A DNA stretch of 64,000 nt from Atherix ibis. Its lineage: Eukaryota; Arthropoda; Insecta; Diptera; Athericidae. Below are positions 46,612 through 56,320 of this stretch, in pieces (the stretch's first letter is position 1; every line of letters starts with the position of its first letter). Both the position numbers and the translations under genes were made by a program. Below the pieces are notes generated by a model. That model made no database searches. It was not told the origin of the DNA and saw only the letters and a program-made list of their open reading frames with translations. The stretch is taken from the NCBI GenBank assembly GCA_958298945.1, contig OY282605.1, positions 30,296,811 to 30,360,810 of the forward strand, given 5' to 3'.

Positions 46612-47738
46612 ATCATTGGCAAATTTTAAAGCCGTTATTTTTTAGTCAAAAACACACATGTTTTTTTTTCATAGAAAGCAAAAACAAATTTATTCAAAGT
46701 ACTCACCCTTGCTAGCTGCACATTTTTCCCATCTCTCGCGCAATTTGTGGATGCCACGCCAAAAAATTCCTTCCCTTTCGAGACAAAACACTCATCAAGT
46801 AATTTTCGGATGTCTTCGTAAGAATCGAAGTGCTGCTCAGCGAGCGCGTGGCCCATCGACGAAAACAGGTGGTTTTTGGAATGGGCTAGGTCTGGTGAAT
46901 AAGTGGGGTGGGGTAGCACCTCTCAGTTGAGTGTCTCCAAGTAGTTTCGGACCATTTTTGACGTGTGCGATGGTGCATTCTCGTGGAAGAAAATCAGCTT
47001 GCCATATCTTTGTTGATAATCCGTCCTTTTTTCGGACGGAAGAACAGTTTCACCAGGTTTTAACATATCATAGTAGACGAAACCCTGCTGATCCCACCAA
47101 ACGCACAGCATCTTCTTCCGTCCAAAGCGATTTGGTTTCGGGCAAGATGTTGATGGTTGGCCGGGTTCACCCCACGATTTCTTGGATTTAGGATTCTCGG
47201 AATATATCCACGTTTCATCGCCTGTCACAATCCAATGGAGGAACGACTTTCTTTTTTGTCTGGCGAGTAAGATTTCGCATGTGTTTTGGCGTCGCTCCAT
47301 CTGCCTAGCGTGCAATTCATGCGGCACCCATTTTCCGATCTTTTCAATCTTGCCCATGGCATGCAGACGTATGGAAATGGCTGGTTGAGTAACACCCAAT
47401 TGCTCCGCGAGCATTTTTTGCGATTGGGTATCGTCTTCATCCAAAAGAGCCTGCAATTGATGGTCCTTAACCTTCCTAGGCCGATTTTTGGCAGCCGATT
47501 TCTTCAAATTAAAGCAGAAAAGCAAAGCTTCCCCCCATATGCTCTTTTTCTGCCACAAAACTAGACATGATTACTAAAGGAAAAATGTATGTTGTTGTAC
47601 GAAATTGCTGACATTGTAAACTGATTAATGTTGACAGATGTCAAAGTCATAAAAAAAAGGATGGCGTGCCCATGTTTGCTTAATACGTTCACTCACGCCA
47701 TCTATAACCAAACAACGGATTTAAGCTGATAACCCTGG
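46612..47738 (-). mobile_element. mauritiana-type mariner, one end decayed
   Basis: The right end is the complement of CCAGGGTTATCAGCTTAAAT, with TA at 47739-47740. The left end is recognisable only inward from about 46625 (AAAGCCGTT), so the left boundary is approximate. A close relative of 51792-53037, in the same orientation. Confidence 0.78.
46690..47568 (-). pseudogene. mauritiana-type mariner transposase, two catalytic Asp lost
   Basis: The start (ATG at 47568, MSSFV) is frameshifted into a 211-codon frame (46923-47558). That frame has FNLKKSAAKNRPRKV, where a deletion has fused residues about 30 and 80 and removed most of the helix-turn-helix. It then has LLDEDDTQSQKMLAEQLGV, WVPHELHARQMERR, TGDETWIYSENPK, LCVWWDQQG and FFHENAPSH. 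Here the second catalytic Asp is Glu. After a frameshift, SPDLAHSKNHLF shows the third Asp changed to Lys. Dead by several independent lesions. Confidence 0.88.
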
Positions 47739-47740
47739 TA

Positions 47741-48960
47741 CTGCCTAAAAACTTCGTACCATATCTCATTGAGCTACGGCGTGGTACCTTTAAAATGGCA
47801 CTATTTTCAATATTGACAGATCGCCATGGTTACATCTTAATTGTTGCAAATACTACGATACCATTTGAAAAGCCTTGGTGGGAACAAATTCCTTCCCATT
47901 GTAGATACCATAAACGGTTGAGGTTTGTCGATCATCCGAGAATCGATGAGAATCTACCGATTACTTAACGTTCTTATCAATAGGAAGGTGTAAAGTCAGA
48001 CAGGAAGAAACAATACGAGTAACTTACGGTTTTCTCAATGGCAGCTTACTCTGGCTAGAGGAGTTGCTCACTATACTTTACCGTCAGCTTCCCTACTAGT
48101 TAGAACTGGCCGAACTCTTCTATATCACCTTATCCTTAAAGTCAATTAGTAGTTGTTTTTTTTAAAAACCCTCTGCCATTTATAAATGCAACTCCTCCTT
48201 TATTTCAACAACGGATTTACAAATGACTACTTTGCAGCCACCCAAATACCTGTCATAATCTTGGTTGGGAGTTTATTTTGCAGAACTTTGTAATCTACCA
48301 AATACCCGGAATTGATGCCCATTTATGCCCAATATCATATGGTAAATATGGTTTCTAATAAAGAAACAGGTTTTGTAGGACTTTCTTATTAGTTTTCTGA
48401 ACATTTATATCATTTGAAGAAAAAAAAATAGATACTGAATGTATTTGAGCCGATTTTGCAGAACTATACGCTCTACAACACGCTGTAAGACGGAAAAATA
48501 GCGAAAAACATGTTATTTATTATGATAGCCTACATAGAAGAGCCTTTTTATTCCACCCAGTTTCCAGTATTCACGATATTTTACTCGATAGACCAATCCG
48601 AATTTCTGAACAAGAAAATTACTCGATATTTTACTCGATAGACCAATCCGAACTTCTGAACAAGAAAATTACTCAAAGTCATATTGATCCAACCAACATC
48701 ACCCACGATTTTCTTCTTTGCAATCGTAGATGGCCTTTCTAAAAATGCTGAGACGTTCGTCTAACCATACAGCAACTACTAGCGGACAGCCATGCGACAT
48801 GAACTAAACCATTCCCTACTTCTCTAGGAAATCCCAACTTCACTGTCAACCAAGTTGTTTTTATAAAAAAATACTTGTAAGAGTACAAAATAGTATATCC
48901 CAACTTTATTTTAATTGACCATTTAAGCTCTTATTAAGGGTTTTTTTTTTGTAGGGGATA
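47741..48960. other. intronic spacer with possible retroelement fragment
   Basis: Less A/T-rich than average. At 48449-48490 the plus strand reads ADFAELYALQHAVRR, which resembles an RNase H AEL-A motif of LINE elements, but the following frame is not convincing. A 50-bp tandem duplication (48574-48623, 48624-48673) lies just beyond. Confidence 0.25.
48574..48673. repeat. 50-bp tandem duplication
   Basis: CGATATTTTACTCGATAGAC begins at 48574 and again at 48624. The two 50-bp units differ at one or two positions, so the duplication is recent. Confidence 0.88.
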
Positions 48961-49029
48961 TTATCATTTTTATATGTTTTGATTTTGGTAAAATTACCAT
49001 TTAATCATAAACAAGTGCATGATACAACA

Positions 49030-49540
49030 ATGCATCGAAATAGTAAAATCTTCAGTGACGTAACGAAGCAAAATTTTCGAATTTTGGGACCGAAAGCAAC
49101 TAAAAACAGTTCTAGGAACAATTTTGAAATTATTAGTGTTTTGTGTAAATTTTATTCGGGCGGCATCACAAAACATAACGCTTTTGAAATGATACTGAAT
49201 TGATGGTTAATGTCAATGGTAGGAGGTATTCCCTCTTTTGGTGTCAATTTGACAAGATGGACTTGAAAAATATCTGGTTTTAACAGGATAGTGTGACTGT
49301 TGGAAATAGAATAAAAACATTAAACTGGAGGGTATTTGCTTAGGTACCTCTTAGAACAAACGGAAGGTAGAGCATACCAAGATAATAATGTGATATGCCA
49401 TACAGCAGTTGTAACAAGAGATCTTGGATTTTGTTCTATGAGGCTACGTTAAACAAATTTCTATTTGGTGATCACACATAAGGACAATGAGAGCCACATT
49501 TTAGTTTATCATATATTATAAAAAGCCATACAAAATTTAA
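49030..49540 (+). pseudogene. DD41D transposase relic with an internal insertion
   Basis: Plus-strand reading in shifting frames gives KIFSD then KQNFRILG (about 49050-49100), VNVNGRRYS (about 49208-49235), DKMDLKNIWF-stop-QDS (about 49252-49292), an interruption of about 120 bp, then ICHTAVVTRDL (about 49396-49428) and GYVKQ (about 49443-49457). This is the order seen in the better copies: SDEAHF, NKQNCR, VNGERY, NIWFQQDGATCHTA, FLWGYVK. The interruption splits the QDGA-TCHTA motif. Confidence 0.65.
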
Positions 49541-49836
49541 ATAATACTTAATAAATAAATTCAAACTCAACCCTTGGTCTATCCCAAGAAGGCTGACAAC
49601 ATCTTCCAAGCTGAACAACAACATCATTCAAGCCATCGGTAAGTTTCATCCCCTATTTTTGTTGATAACTCATCCAAAATTAGATTTTTGATTTATCTGA
49701 ACTGGATTTGACCTCAAATTTTTTTCGAAATACTGTAAAGACGAGTTGTTGAACTTTGGTAATAGTGTAAATTTTATATTTTGGCGTAATTAATACTCAT
49801 AATACAAAAATATATTAATCGATCATAATTTATGTA

Positions 49837-50857
49837 CGAGGGTCATTCAACAAGTACTTAGCCTACAAAAGAAAAACGAAAATTTTGGAAAGGTGGCAAT
49901 TTATTTTTCCACATAATCTCCTTCAAGCTCGATACACTTGGCCCAGCGATGCTCTAACTTTTTTAACCCGTCCAAAAAATACATTTTCTCGAGAGAAGCA
50001 AAATAGGCCTCCGTGGCGACGATAACCTCCTCATTCGACCCAAATCTATTCCCGGCGAGTGATTTTTTCAGGTTTTGAAACAAAAAGTAGTCACAGGGGG
50101 CCAAATCTGGAGAGTACGGTGGATGGGGCAGCAATTCGTAGCGCAATGAAGTCCACTGTTTCGACTGTTCCTTGGTCTCTGGTGTGTAACAGTGAATCCA
50201 TGTTTCGTCGACGGTCACGAAACGACGCAAGAACTCCGCTGGATTGCGCTGAAACAGCGCCAAACACGGCGCCGATGTGTTCTCACGGTTGCGCTTGTTT
50301 TCCGGTGTGAGCAAACGTGGCACCCATCGCGCCGACAGCTTTCTCATGCCCAGTTCTTCGTGTAGAATATGATGCACAGTTCCTACTGCAATGCTCACAG
50401 TCTCAGCTATCTGGTGAACCTTCAATCGACGGTCTGCCAACACGAGATCGTGGAATTTTTTAACGTTTTCCTCCGTAGCAGCCGTTTTCGGGGCACCTGG
50501 GCTGGCTCATCAAAAACCGACGTGCTGCCACGAACAAACTCGTTGAAAAAATTCTTGACGGTCGCCATCGAAGGAGAAGAGTCACCATACACAGCATCCA
50601 AGCGATCTTTGATTTTGCTGCGCGTTTTCCCTTCCAAAAACAAGAATCTAATCACCGAAAGATATTGTTCTTTTTCCATTTTTGTGCAACCGACCGACAC
50701 GCTCGCTTTCAAAGGCTCTCAAAACAAAACTAATGAAGGGAATTGACTGAAACTTTGACAGAAGGCTACTAAAAGAATGTACTGCACGATCGCAAATTTC
50801 TTTTGTGACAGCAGTTCCATCGGGCGGTGGGGCTAAGTACTTGTTGAATAACTCTCG
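49837..50857 (-). mobile_element. irritans-type mariner, internal deletion
   Basis: Ends CGAGGGTCATTCAACAAGTA and the complement of CGAGAGTTATTCAACAAGTA, with TA at 49835-49836 and 50858-50859. At 1021 bp it is about 250 bp shorter than the sister copy at 43807-45080. Confidence 0.92.
49901..50679 (-). pseudogene. irritans-type mariner transposase with in-frame deletion of the core
   Basis: The start MEKEQYLSVIRFLFLEGKTR is at 50679. A frameshift near 50500 breaks the frame. The 180-codon frame 49901-50443 then runs from LADRRLKVHQIAE through VDETWIHCY and SKQWTS directly into LRYELLPHPPYSPDLAPCD. Compared with the sister, everything from SPGERAPKK to the residue before LRYELL is gone, including the HQDNAPAH second catalytic Asp. 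The junction stays in frame. Confidence 0.92.
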
Positions 50858-51118
50858 TATAAATACTAAAAATAATAATAATAATATTAAAAATGCCCAA
50901 CAACCTAGCGTAAGTAATTAAAATAAGTTGCAGAACGATTTATACAATACATACAAAAGATATGAATACGTTTGTGCATGAATAAATAACAAACATTATA
51001 TTTTTCACGCATACACACTCGTACAGAAATATATACTTCAAAACGTTAAGATAAATAGATAGATAAGTGAATAGCTTAATTGTAGATAAATATCTAAAAT
51101 GTTATTTTATTCTTGCAG

Positions 51119-51207
51119 AGTCTCGTAGCAATCATCTAAAGTTTATCAATAAAAGCAATCGAACGCAAAACATCAACTTACTTATTGATCGAAAGTGTAT
51201 CATTTGA
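51119..51207 (+). CDS. second coding exon of the predicted secreted peptide
   Basis: It follows a strong acceptor (TTATTTTATTCTTGCAG, ending 51118). With the single G carried over from 46206 the first codon is GAG. The frame then reads SRSNHLKFINKSNRTQNIN and LLIDRKCII before TGA at 51205-51207. The mature peptide after cleavage would be 32 residues, basic, with two adjacent N-glycosylation sequons (NKS, NRT) and a single Cys. An ATTAAA lies at 51214-51219 and AATAAA at 51585-51590. No family is recognised; small secreted peptides such as reproductive-tract or neuropeptide-like products are possible. The weak point is that a 29-codon open frame alone could be chance; the phase match and splice sites are the support. 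Confidence 0.45.
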
Positions 51208-51791
51208 CTTTTAATTAAAGATTTCGTTGCCTTAATTTATTGGTGGTTACTTTCAATATACCCATAATTATTTCTGATTAGGTTTCAATTCGTATATAGA
51301 AAATTCACCTACTTAATGAGATTTCCACGTGACATGTTCGATTGACGAACATTACGTGTATTAGCGAAATTTGTAAATTTTCAAAGTGTTTGAACATCAA
51401 AACCAATGGCTTGACGCTATAGAAACCATCAAACAAACACAACCCGTTTGACTTAACAAGTTATTTTGGTATGTAATTTCGGAAGGATTTATGTGAAAAT
51501 TTTATTTGATTAATGGAAACCACACTTGATGATATTATATTTTGCATATATCTTTAAATTATCATCAAAATGAAGACAGTCATAAATAAACTTATAGGGA
51601 AATATATATAAAATAAGAACTTTTCCTAAATAAAGTATAAAATATTTAATTTTTATTTGAAATTTAATTAAAAAATAAGCTAAATGACATTTAAAATATG
51701 CGAAAAATTAGTTATCATATATAATTTTTTTTTCATCAGATTATTAACGCTTACACAATTTTCTTATAAAAATAATTTTCACATTTAAATA
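51208..51791 (+). other. possible 3' untranslated region, AT-rich
   Basis: Contains AATAAA at 51585-51590, a plausible polyadenylation signal. No other feature is seen. Confidence 0.3.
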
Positions 51792-53037
51792 CCAGGTGTA
51801 TAAGCTTAAATCCGCTGTTTTAAGTCAAAAAACAAATGTTTTTTTATAGAAAGCAAAAACAAATTTATTCAAAGTACTTGCTCACAGTTTTCCCATCTCT
51901 CGGGCAATTTGTGGATACCACGCCAAAAAAATTCCTTTCCTTTCGAGGCAAACCACTCATCAAGCCATTTTCGGACGTCTTCGTAAGAATCGAAGTGCCG
52001 CTCAGCGAGCGCGTGGACCATCGAAGAAAACAGGTGGTAGTCGAAAGGGACCAGGTCTGGTGTATAAGCGGGGTGGGGTATGACCTTCCAGTTGAGTGTC
52101 TGCAATTAGTTTTGGACCATTTTTGATGTGTGGAGGAAAATCAGCTGGTCATGTCTTTGTTAATAATCCGTCCTTTTTTCACGCAGAGCACGGTGCAATT
52201 TGATCAGTTGTTGGTGGTAGCCCAGAGCATTGACAGTTTAATCAGGTTTCAACATCTCATAGTAGACGATACCCTGCTGATCCCACCAAACGCACAGCAT
52301 TGTCTTCCGTCCGAAAATATTTGGTCTTGGGGAAGATGTTGATAATTGGCCGGGATTAACCCACGATTTCTTGCATTTAGGATTCTCGAATAAACTTTTC
52401 ATCGCCTGTCATAATCCGATGCAGGAACGACTTTATTTTTTGTCTGACGAGTAAGATTTCGCATGTGTTTTGGCGTCGCTCTATCTGCCTAGCGTTCAAT
52501 TCATACGGCACCCATTTTCCGATCTTTTCAATCTTGCCCATGGCATGCAGACGTATGGATTGGGTGGTTGAGTAACACCCAATTGCTCCGCGAGCATTTT
52601 TTGCGATTGGGTATCGTCTTTGTCCAAAAGAGCCTGCAATTGATGGTCCTCAACCTTCCTAGACCGATTTTCGCGCTTCTTGTCCCACAAGTCAAAATTG
52701 CCGTCTTTGAACAGACGAAACCAACCTTGGCACGTTGTTTTCGATAAAGCTCTGTCACTATATGCCTCCATAAGCATTCGAAGCGATTCGGCAGCCGATT
52801 TCTTCAAATTAAAGCAGAAAAGCAAAGCTACCCTCATATGCTCTTTTTCTGGCAGAAAACTGGACATGATTACCAAAGGAAAAATGTATGTTGTTGTAAG
52901 AAATTGCTGAAAATTTGCACTGATTAATGTTGACAGATGTCAAACTCATAAATAAAAGTATGGCGTCTGCATGGTAGCTTAATACGCTCACTCACGTCAT
53001 CTATGACCAAACAGCGTATTTAAGATTATACACCTGG
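51792..53037 (-). mobile_element. mauritiana-type mariner, full length
   Basis: The element is 1246 bp, with ends CCAGGTGTATAAGCTTAAAT and the complement of CCAGGTGTATAATCTTAAAT, flanked by TA at 51790-51791 and 53038-53039. The CCAGGTGTA start matches the start of Mos1 ends. Confidence 0.92.
51865..52867 (-). pseudogene. mauritiana-type mariner transposase, degraded middle
   Basis: It starts MSSFLPEKEHMRVALLF (52867) with a complete helix-turn-helix region (KKSAAESLRMLMEAY, GWFRLFKDGNFDL) and LLDKDDTQSQKMLAEQLGV. It then frameshifts at about 52560. The central part (52130-52450) is broken. Compared with 46690-47568, about 20 bp covering the HDNA second catalytic motif are deleted near 52135. 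The C-terminal frame (51869-52105) keeps PDLVPFDYHLF, third Asp present, and DEWFASKGKEFFWRGIHKLP. Its intact N-terminus complements the copy at 46690. Confidence 0.88.
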
Positions 53038-53264
53038 TAGATATAAATGCTTGTTTAAAATAACAAAATAATTATATAGCTCTTAAATTGTTTCTTAATT
53101 CCAAATTATTTTTTTAAACCTTTTTTCTGTTGCATAAAAATTTTATGGTTTTAAAATTTTTCGCTTTATTTAAAATAATTTGTTTGACCCTTTTCTAAAA
53201 AAAAAAAAATTGATATATATTATTATAAAAATAAACAGTATTTGAATTTTATTTGATGTGGCTT

Positions 53265-53990
53265 ATCTGTTGTTGAACATAAAATGACGAGTCTCCTACG
53301 AAAATGGGGATTGAATCACTCAACAGTAATCCAGCTTGCTATAACCCAACGCTTAATTGGATTTCCTGCTTGTGCCATCTCATGTCAGGAACACTTCATC
53401 AGGTTTTCGAACCACACCGGCTCTCTCTATGGGAAGTGGTCTTTTACCATGTCTACCATTTACCAATACTAACCATCTTTTGTGTTCTATGCACGTAGCA
53501 GTAAAACATTCCATCTTAAGTCACTCAATTCCAATGGTGAGAGGTCTCAATCTGTAGACATCTCCCCTCGTTACTTCACGCACATTTGTCCAACCACCTA
53601 GTTTTGCTTCTAAACCAGCTCCATCTATCATAGGAAGGTCCATTTAGCGTATCTTAACCTCTACTATCATCTTCATTGATAGCCACGGTATCCTGCCATC
53701 CCCCAGCTTTAGACATAGACCATACCTGTGAAGTAGGTGGCAACCACAGTAAAGCCTCCTCACCTCCACGGGACATGGCAAAAAAACCACCGTGGGGCTC
53801 CCGACCCCTTGGCACCATTCAGTTCTACTTCTAAGTGCACCTGGTGAGTTTTCTGCATTCAAAGAGTTACAATAACTAACTCTGGTACTGCTAGACCATT
53901 TCAAAACTACGGATTCACCAAGACCCATAGTCCGTTTCTGGGATAAGTCTTTTATCTGGATCACTCAACCAGAATTGACTCCGGTGCGGG
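53265..53990. other. GC-richer block, probable old insertion, unassigned
   Basis: Sharply less A/T-rich than its flanks. Frames on both strands (minus 53644-53964, 106 codons; plus 53284-53557) have no motif I can place. A retroelement or other repeat remnant is plausible, but this is inference from composition alone. Confidence 0.3.
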
Positions 53991-54146
53991 AATAAAAATA
54001 ACCATTAGATATTATTAGTTTAAATATCGAAATAAATGTTGCGATATCTTTTAAGTTGTTGAAATAGCTCCTTCAGGGAAACGTTTAAAAGACATCAAAC
54101 TGAATTTTTGTATGAGGGATTTTTTTATTATTTTTATACGTTAATA

Positions 54147-55440
54147 CGTGGGCTACTATATATATTTCTGGCCTAATAATGAAAATGCGAATATTTATCA
54201 ACGAAAAAGGTTTTAATGTTTTTCAAAATATTCTCCATCAAGATTTATACACTTTTGCATGCGCTCAAACCAATTTTCGAAGCACTTTTTCCACTCCGAT
54301 TGAGACACCTCCAAAACATGGTTTTTGAATGCTTCAACAGCATCTTCTGGCGACGAAAATCGTTGACCACGCATTTTTTTCTTGATGTGTGGGAATAAAA
54401 AGAAGTCATTGGGTGCCAAGTCAGGGCTGTACGGAGGATGACCCATCAATTCGACGTTTTGTCCGGTCAAAAAGGCGCTGGTTTGAGCCGATGTGTGAGA
54501 GCTCGCATTGTCATGGTGCACAATGATTCGACTTCTCTTGTTCGTTTTTCGAATTTCTCCGAAGACTTCAGGCAAACAAATGGTGGTGTACCACTCAGAA
54601 TTGACCGTCCTACGTTGCACAAGCGGAACAGTCGCCACATGACCAGTTTTGCCAAAGAAACAAGCGACCATTTGCTTCGAAGTGCTTCTTCCACGAACAA
54701 CTTTCGTTGGATTTGACTCGTCTTGGAAGACCCACACGGTCGATTGCTGTTTTGTTTCGGGCTCATACGCATAGATCCATGATTCGTCACCTGTGACGAT
54801 CTTATAAACGTCTTTTGAAGCACCGCGATCGTATTTTTTCAGCATTTCTTTACACCAATCCACACGAGCCTTTTTTTGAGCGATTGTCAAATTGTGCGGG
54901 ATCCAACGAGAACAAACCTTTTTTACGGCCAGGTGTTCATGCAATATCGAATGTATGCTGGTGGGAGAAATGCCTAGGCATGCCTCTATCTCACGGTATG
55001 TCACATGACGGTCTTGCATTATCAGTTCACGTACGGCATCGATGTTTTCTGGAACAACGGCTGTTTTTGGACGACCTTCACGGAATTCGTCTTTGAGCGA
55101 GCGTCGGCCACGATTGAATTCGTTGTACCAGTTTTTCACAGTGCTATAGGATGGTGCTTCATAGCCATACAAAGATTTAAGTTCATCGATGCACTCTTGT
55201 CGTGATAATCCACGTCGAAAGTTGTGAAAAATGATCGCACGAAAATGTTCACGAGTTAATTCCATTTTTTTGCCAAATTGATTTTTTCAAGTCACTGTAA
55301 ACAACACAAATGATAGTCGTACGTCAAAACGTTCTGAGTACGTTTATGCTAAAAAATGTCAAACTTTCCAATGGAAATGTCAGATCGCACCTGGCAACAC
55401 TTAGTGTTGCCTAGGCCAGAAATATATATAGTAGCCTACG
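54147..55440 (-). mobile_element. intact mariner, probably recent
   Basis: The element is 1294 bp. The terminal inverted repeats are 29 bp (CGTGGGCTACTATATATATT on the left, CGTAGGCTACTATATATATT on the right, both continuing TCTGGCCTA) with a single mismatch. TA flanks lie at 54145-54146 and 55441-55442. It carries one uninterrupted transposase gene. It differs from every other copy here in its terminal repeats. Confidence 0.93.
54213..55265 (-). CDS. mariner transposase, complete (350 aa, DD34D)
   Basis: A DDE/D transposase that cuts and pastes its own mariner in the nucleus. The start is the ATG at 55265 (MELTREHFRAII), with the stop TAA at 54213. Residues 1 to about 115 form the paired helix-turn-helix DNA-binding region (STVKNWYNEFNRG at 41-53, the GRPKT linker at 64-68, REIEACLGISPTSIHSIL at 91-108). 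WIPHNL at 121-126 is the WVPHEL-type motif. The catalytic Asp are D160 (TGDESW), D252 (HHDNASSH) and D287 (YSPDLAPND), with 34 residues between the last two. GEYFEKH ends the protein. The length is normal for mariner. No stop or frameshift is visible. It is the only complete transposase in the window and could supply activity to its own family. Activity itself is not shown by sequence. Confidence 0.95.
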   Translation of the reverse strand: MELTREHFRAIIFHNFRRGLSRQECIDELKSLYGYEAPSYSTVKNWYNEFNRGRRSLKDEFREGRPKTAVVPENIDAVRELIMQDRHVTYREIEACLGISPTSIHSILHEHLAVKKVCSRWIPHNLTIAQKKARVDWCKEMLKKYDRGASKDVYKIVTGDESWIYAYEPETKQQSTVWVFQDESNPTKVVRGRSTSKQMVACFFGKTGHVATVPLVQRRTVNSEWYTTICLPEVFGEIRKTNKRSRIIVHHDNASSHTSAQTSAFLTGQNVELMGHPPYSPDLAPNDFFLFPHIKKKMRGQRFSSPEDAVEAFKNHVLEVSQSEWKKCFENWFERMQKCINLDGEYFEKH

Positions 55441-55449
55441 TATTATCCC

Positions 55450-56320
55450 ATGTAAGATAGTTCTGCTAGGCCGTTATACATTTATGGAAGCGCTGTTTTT
55501 ACACTTATACCTTTTTAAGTAGTTTCTTTAGGCTTCCATGAAAATCACCTTCTTGGGGAATAAAAAAAATAGTCACACCAACTAAAATCAAGTGACTAGG
55601 AGGAGGGCTGAAAAACTTCAAAAACTTATCGATGGACATGGCTATGTGATAGGAGGCATTGTCACGGTGGAGCTTCCAAGTATCTAATATGTCCGATCTG
55701 ACGCAAACCCTTTTTTTTGAGTATTTCAAGGATTTTTTTTACACCTTCAATGATGTTAATCAACAACCTTATTTTTGATGTTGAAATACTTTCTTAGCAA
55801 AACTCCTCTTCCACTGCTTCTAGATCTCCGAAAAATACCTAAACTAGAATCGCCTCCAGCTGTGCGGTTATACTCTTTTCATAAGAAAAAAAGTTCCCTT
55901 TTCCTTTCACGAGTTTTTTTGATTTGCGAAAAGATAAAAAATTCTCACGAACTATAATCAGGTTATAAGGGGGATAGGACCCATAACAATTTCTTTCCTC
56001 CAGAAAACTGTTAATTGAAACCGTTTTAATGGTGGAACATCCAATCTGATGCGGATAACACGTTTACCTTGTTGAGCTTTTCAGAAACGTTTCATCAACT
56101 ACAATTTTAATTGATGATCTCGCCTCACAAGATCACTCACTCGTTCCATATTTTGATCGTTTTTTAACGTTAAATGACTCCCTGAGTAAGGTTCGTATTC
56201 CATTGCTCTCAACCCTCAAAAAATATTTCTTGTCACCGAAAAACTTGTGCTTCTGGATTCACCAAACTTAATACAAAATATGATGTCACATCATTGCGCC
56301 TTTTAAAAACGCAACTTCAC
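55450..56320 (-). pseudogene. mariner transposase relic(s)
   Basis: Minus-strand order: FCVKFGES (about 56290, DNA-binding helix 1), KNDQNMERVSDLVRRDHQ (about 56110-56165), a PPY-PDYSS block with EFFIFSQIKK (about 55915-55965), then LHRDNASYHIA (about 55645-55675) and VTIFFIPQEG (about 55560). A C-terminal QRFHKCIT follows near 55490. Two blocks resembling the SPDLAPCDFFLFPK motif are present, so either a duplication or two overlapping relics are involved. It abuts the intact mariner at 55440. Confidence 0.5.

Larger units (their letters stand above)
46207..51118 (+). other. predicted 4.9-kb intron with three transposons
   Basis: It begins GTGAGTTT and ends TTTTATTCTTGCAG, with a possible branch site GCTTAAT at 51073-51079. 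It contains the mauritiana-type mariner 46612-47738, a DD41D relic 49030-49540 and the irritans-type mariner 49837-50857. The first and third lie antisense to the gene. Confidence 0.4.

Noticed and set aside
54438..55205. Plus-strand frames inside the intact mariner
   Set aside because: Antisense shadows of the complete transposase gene.
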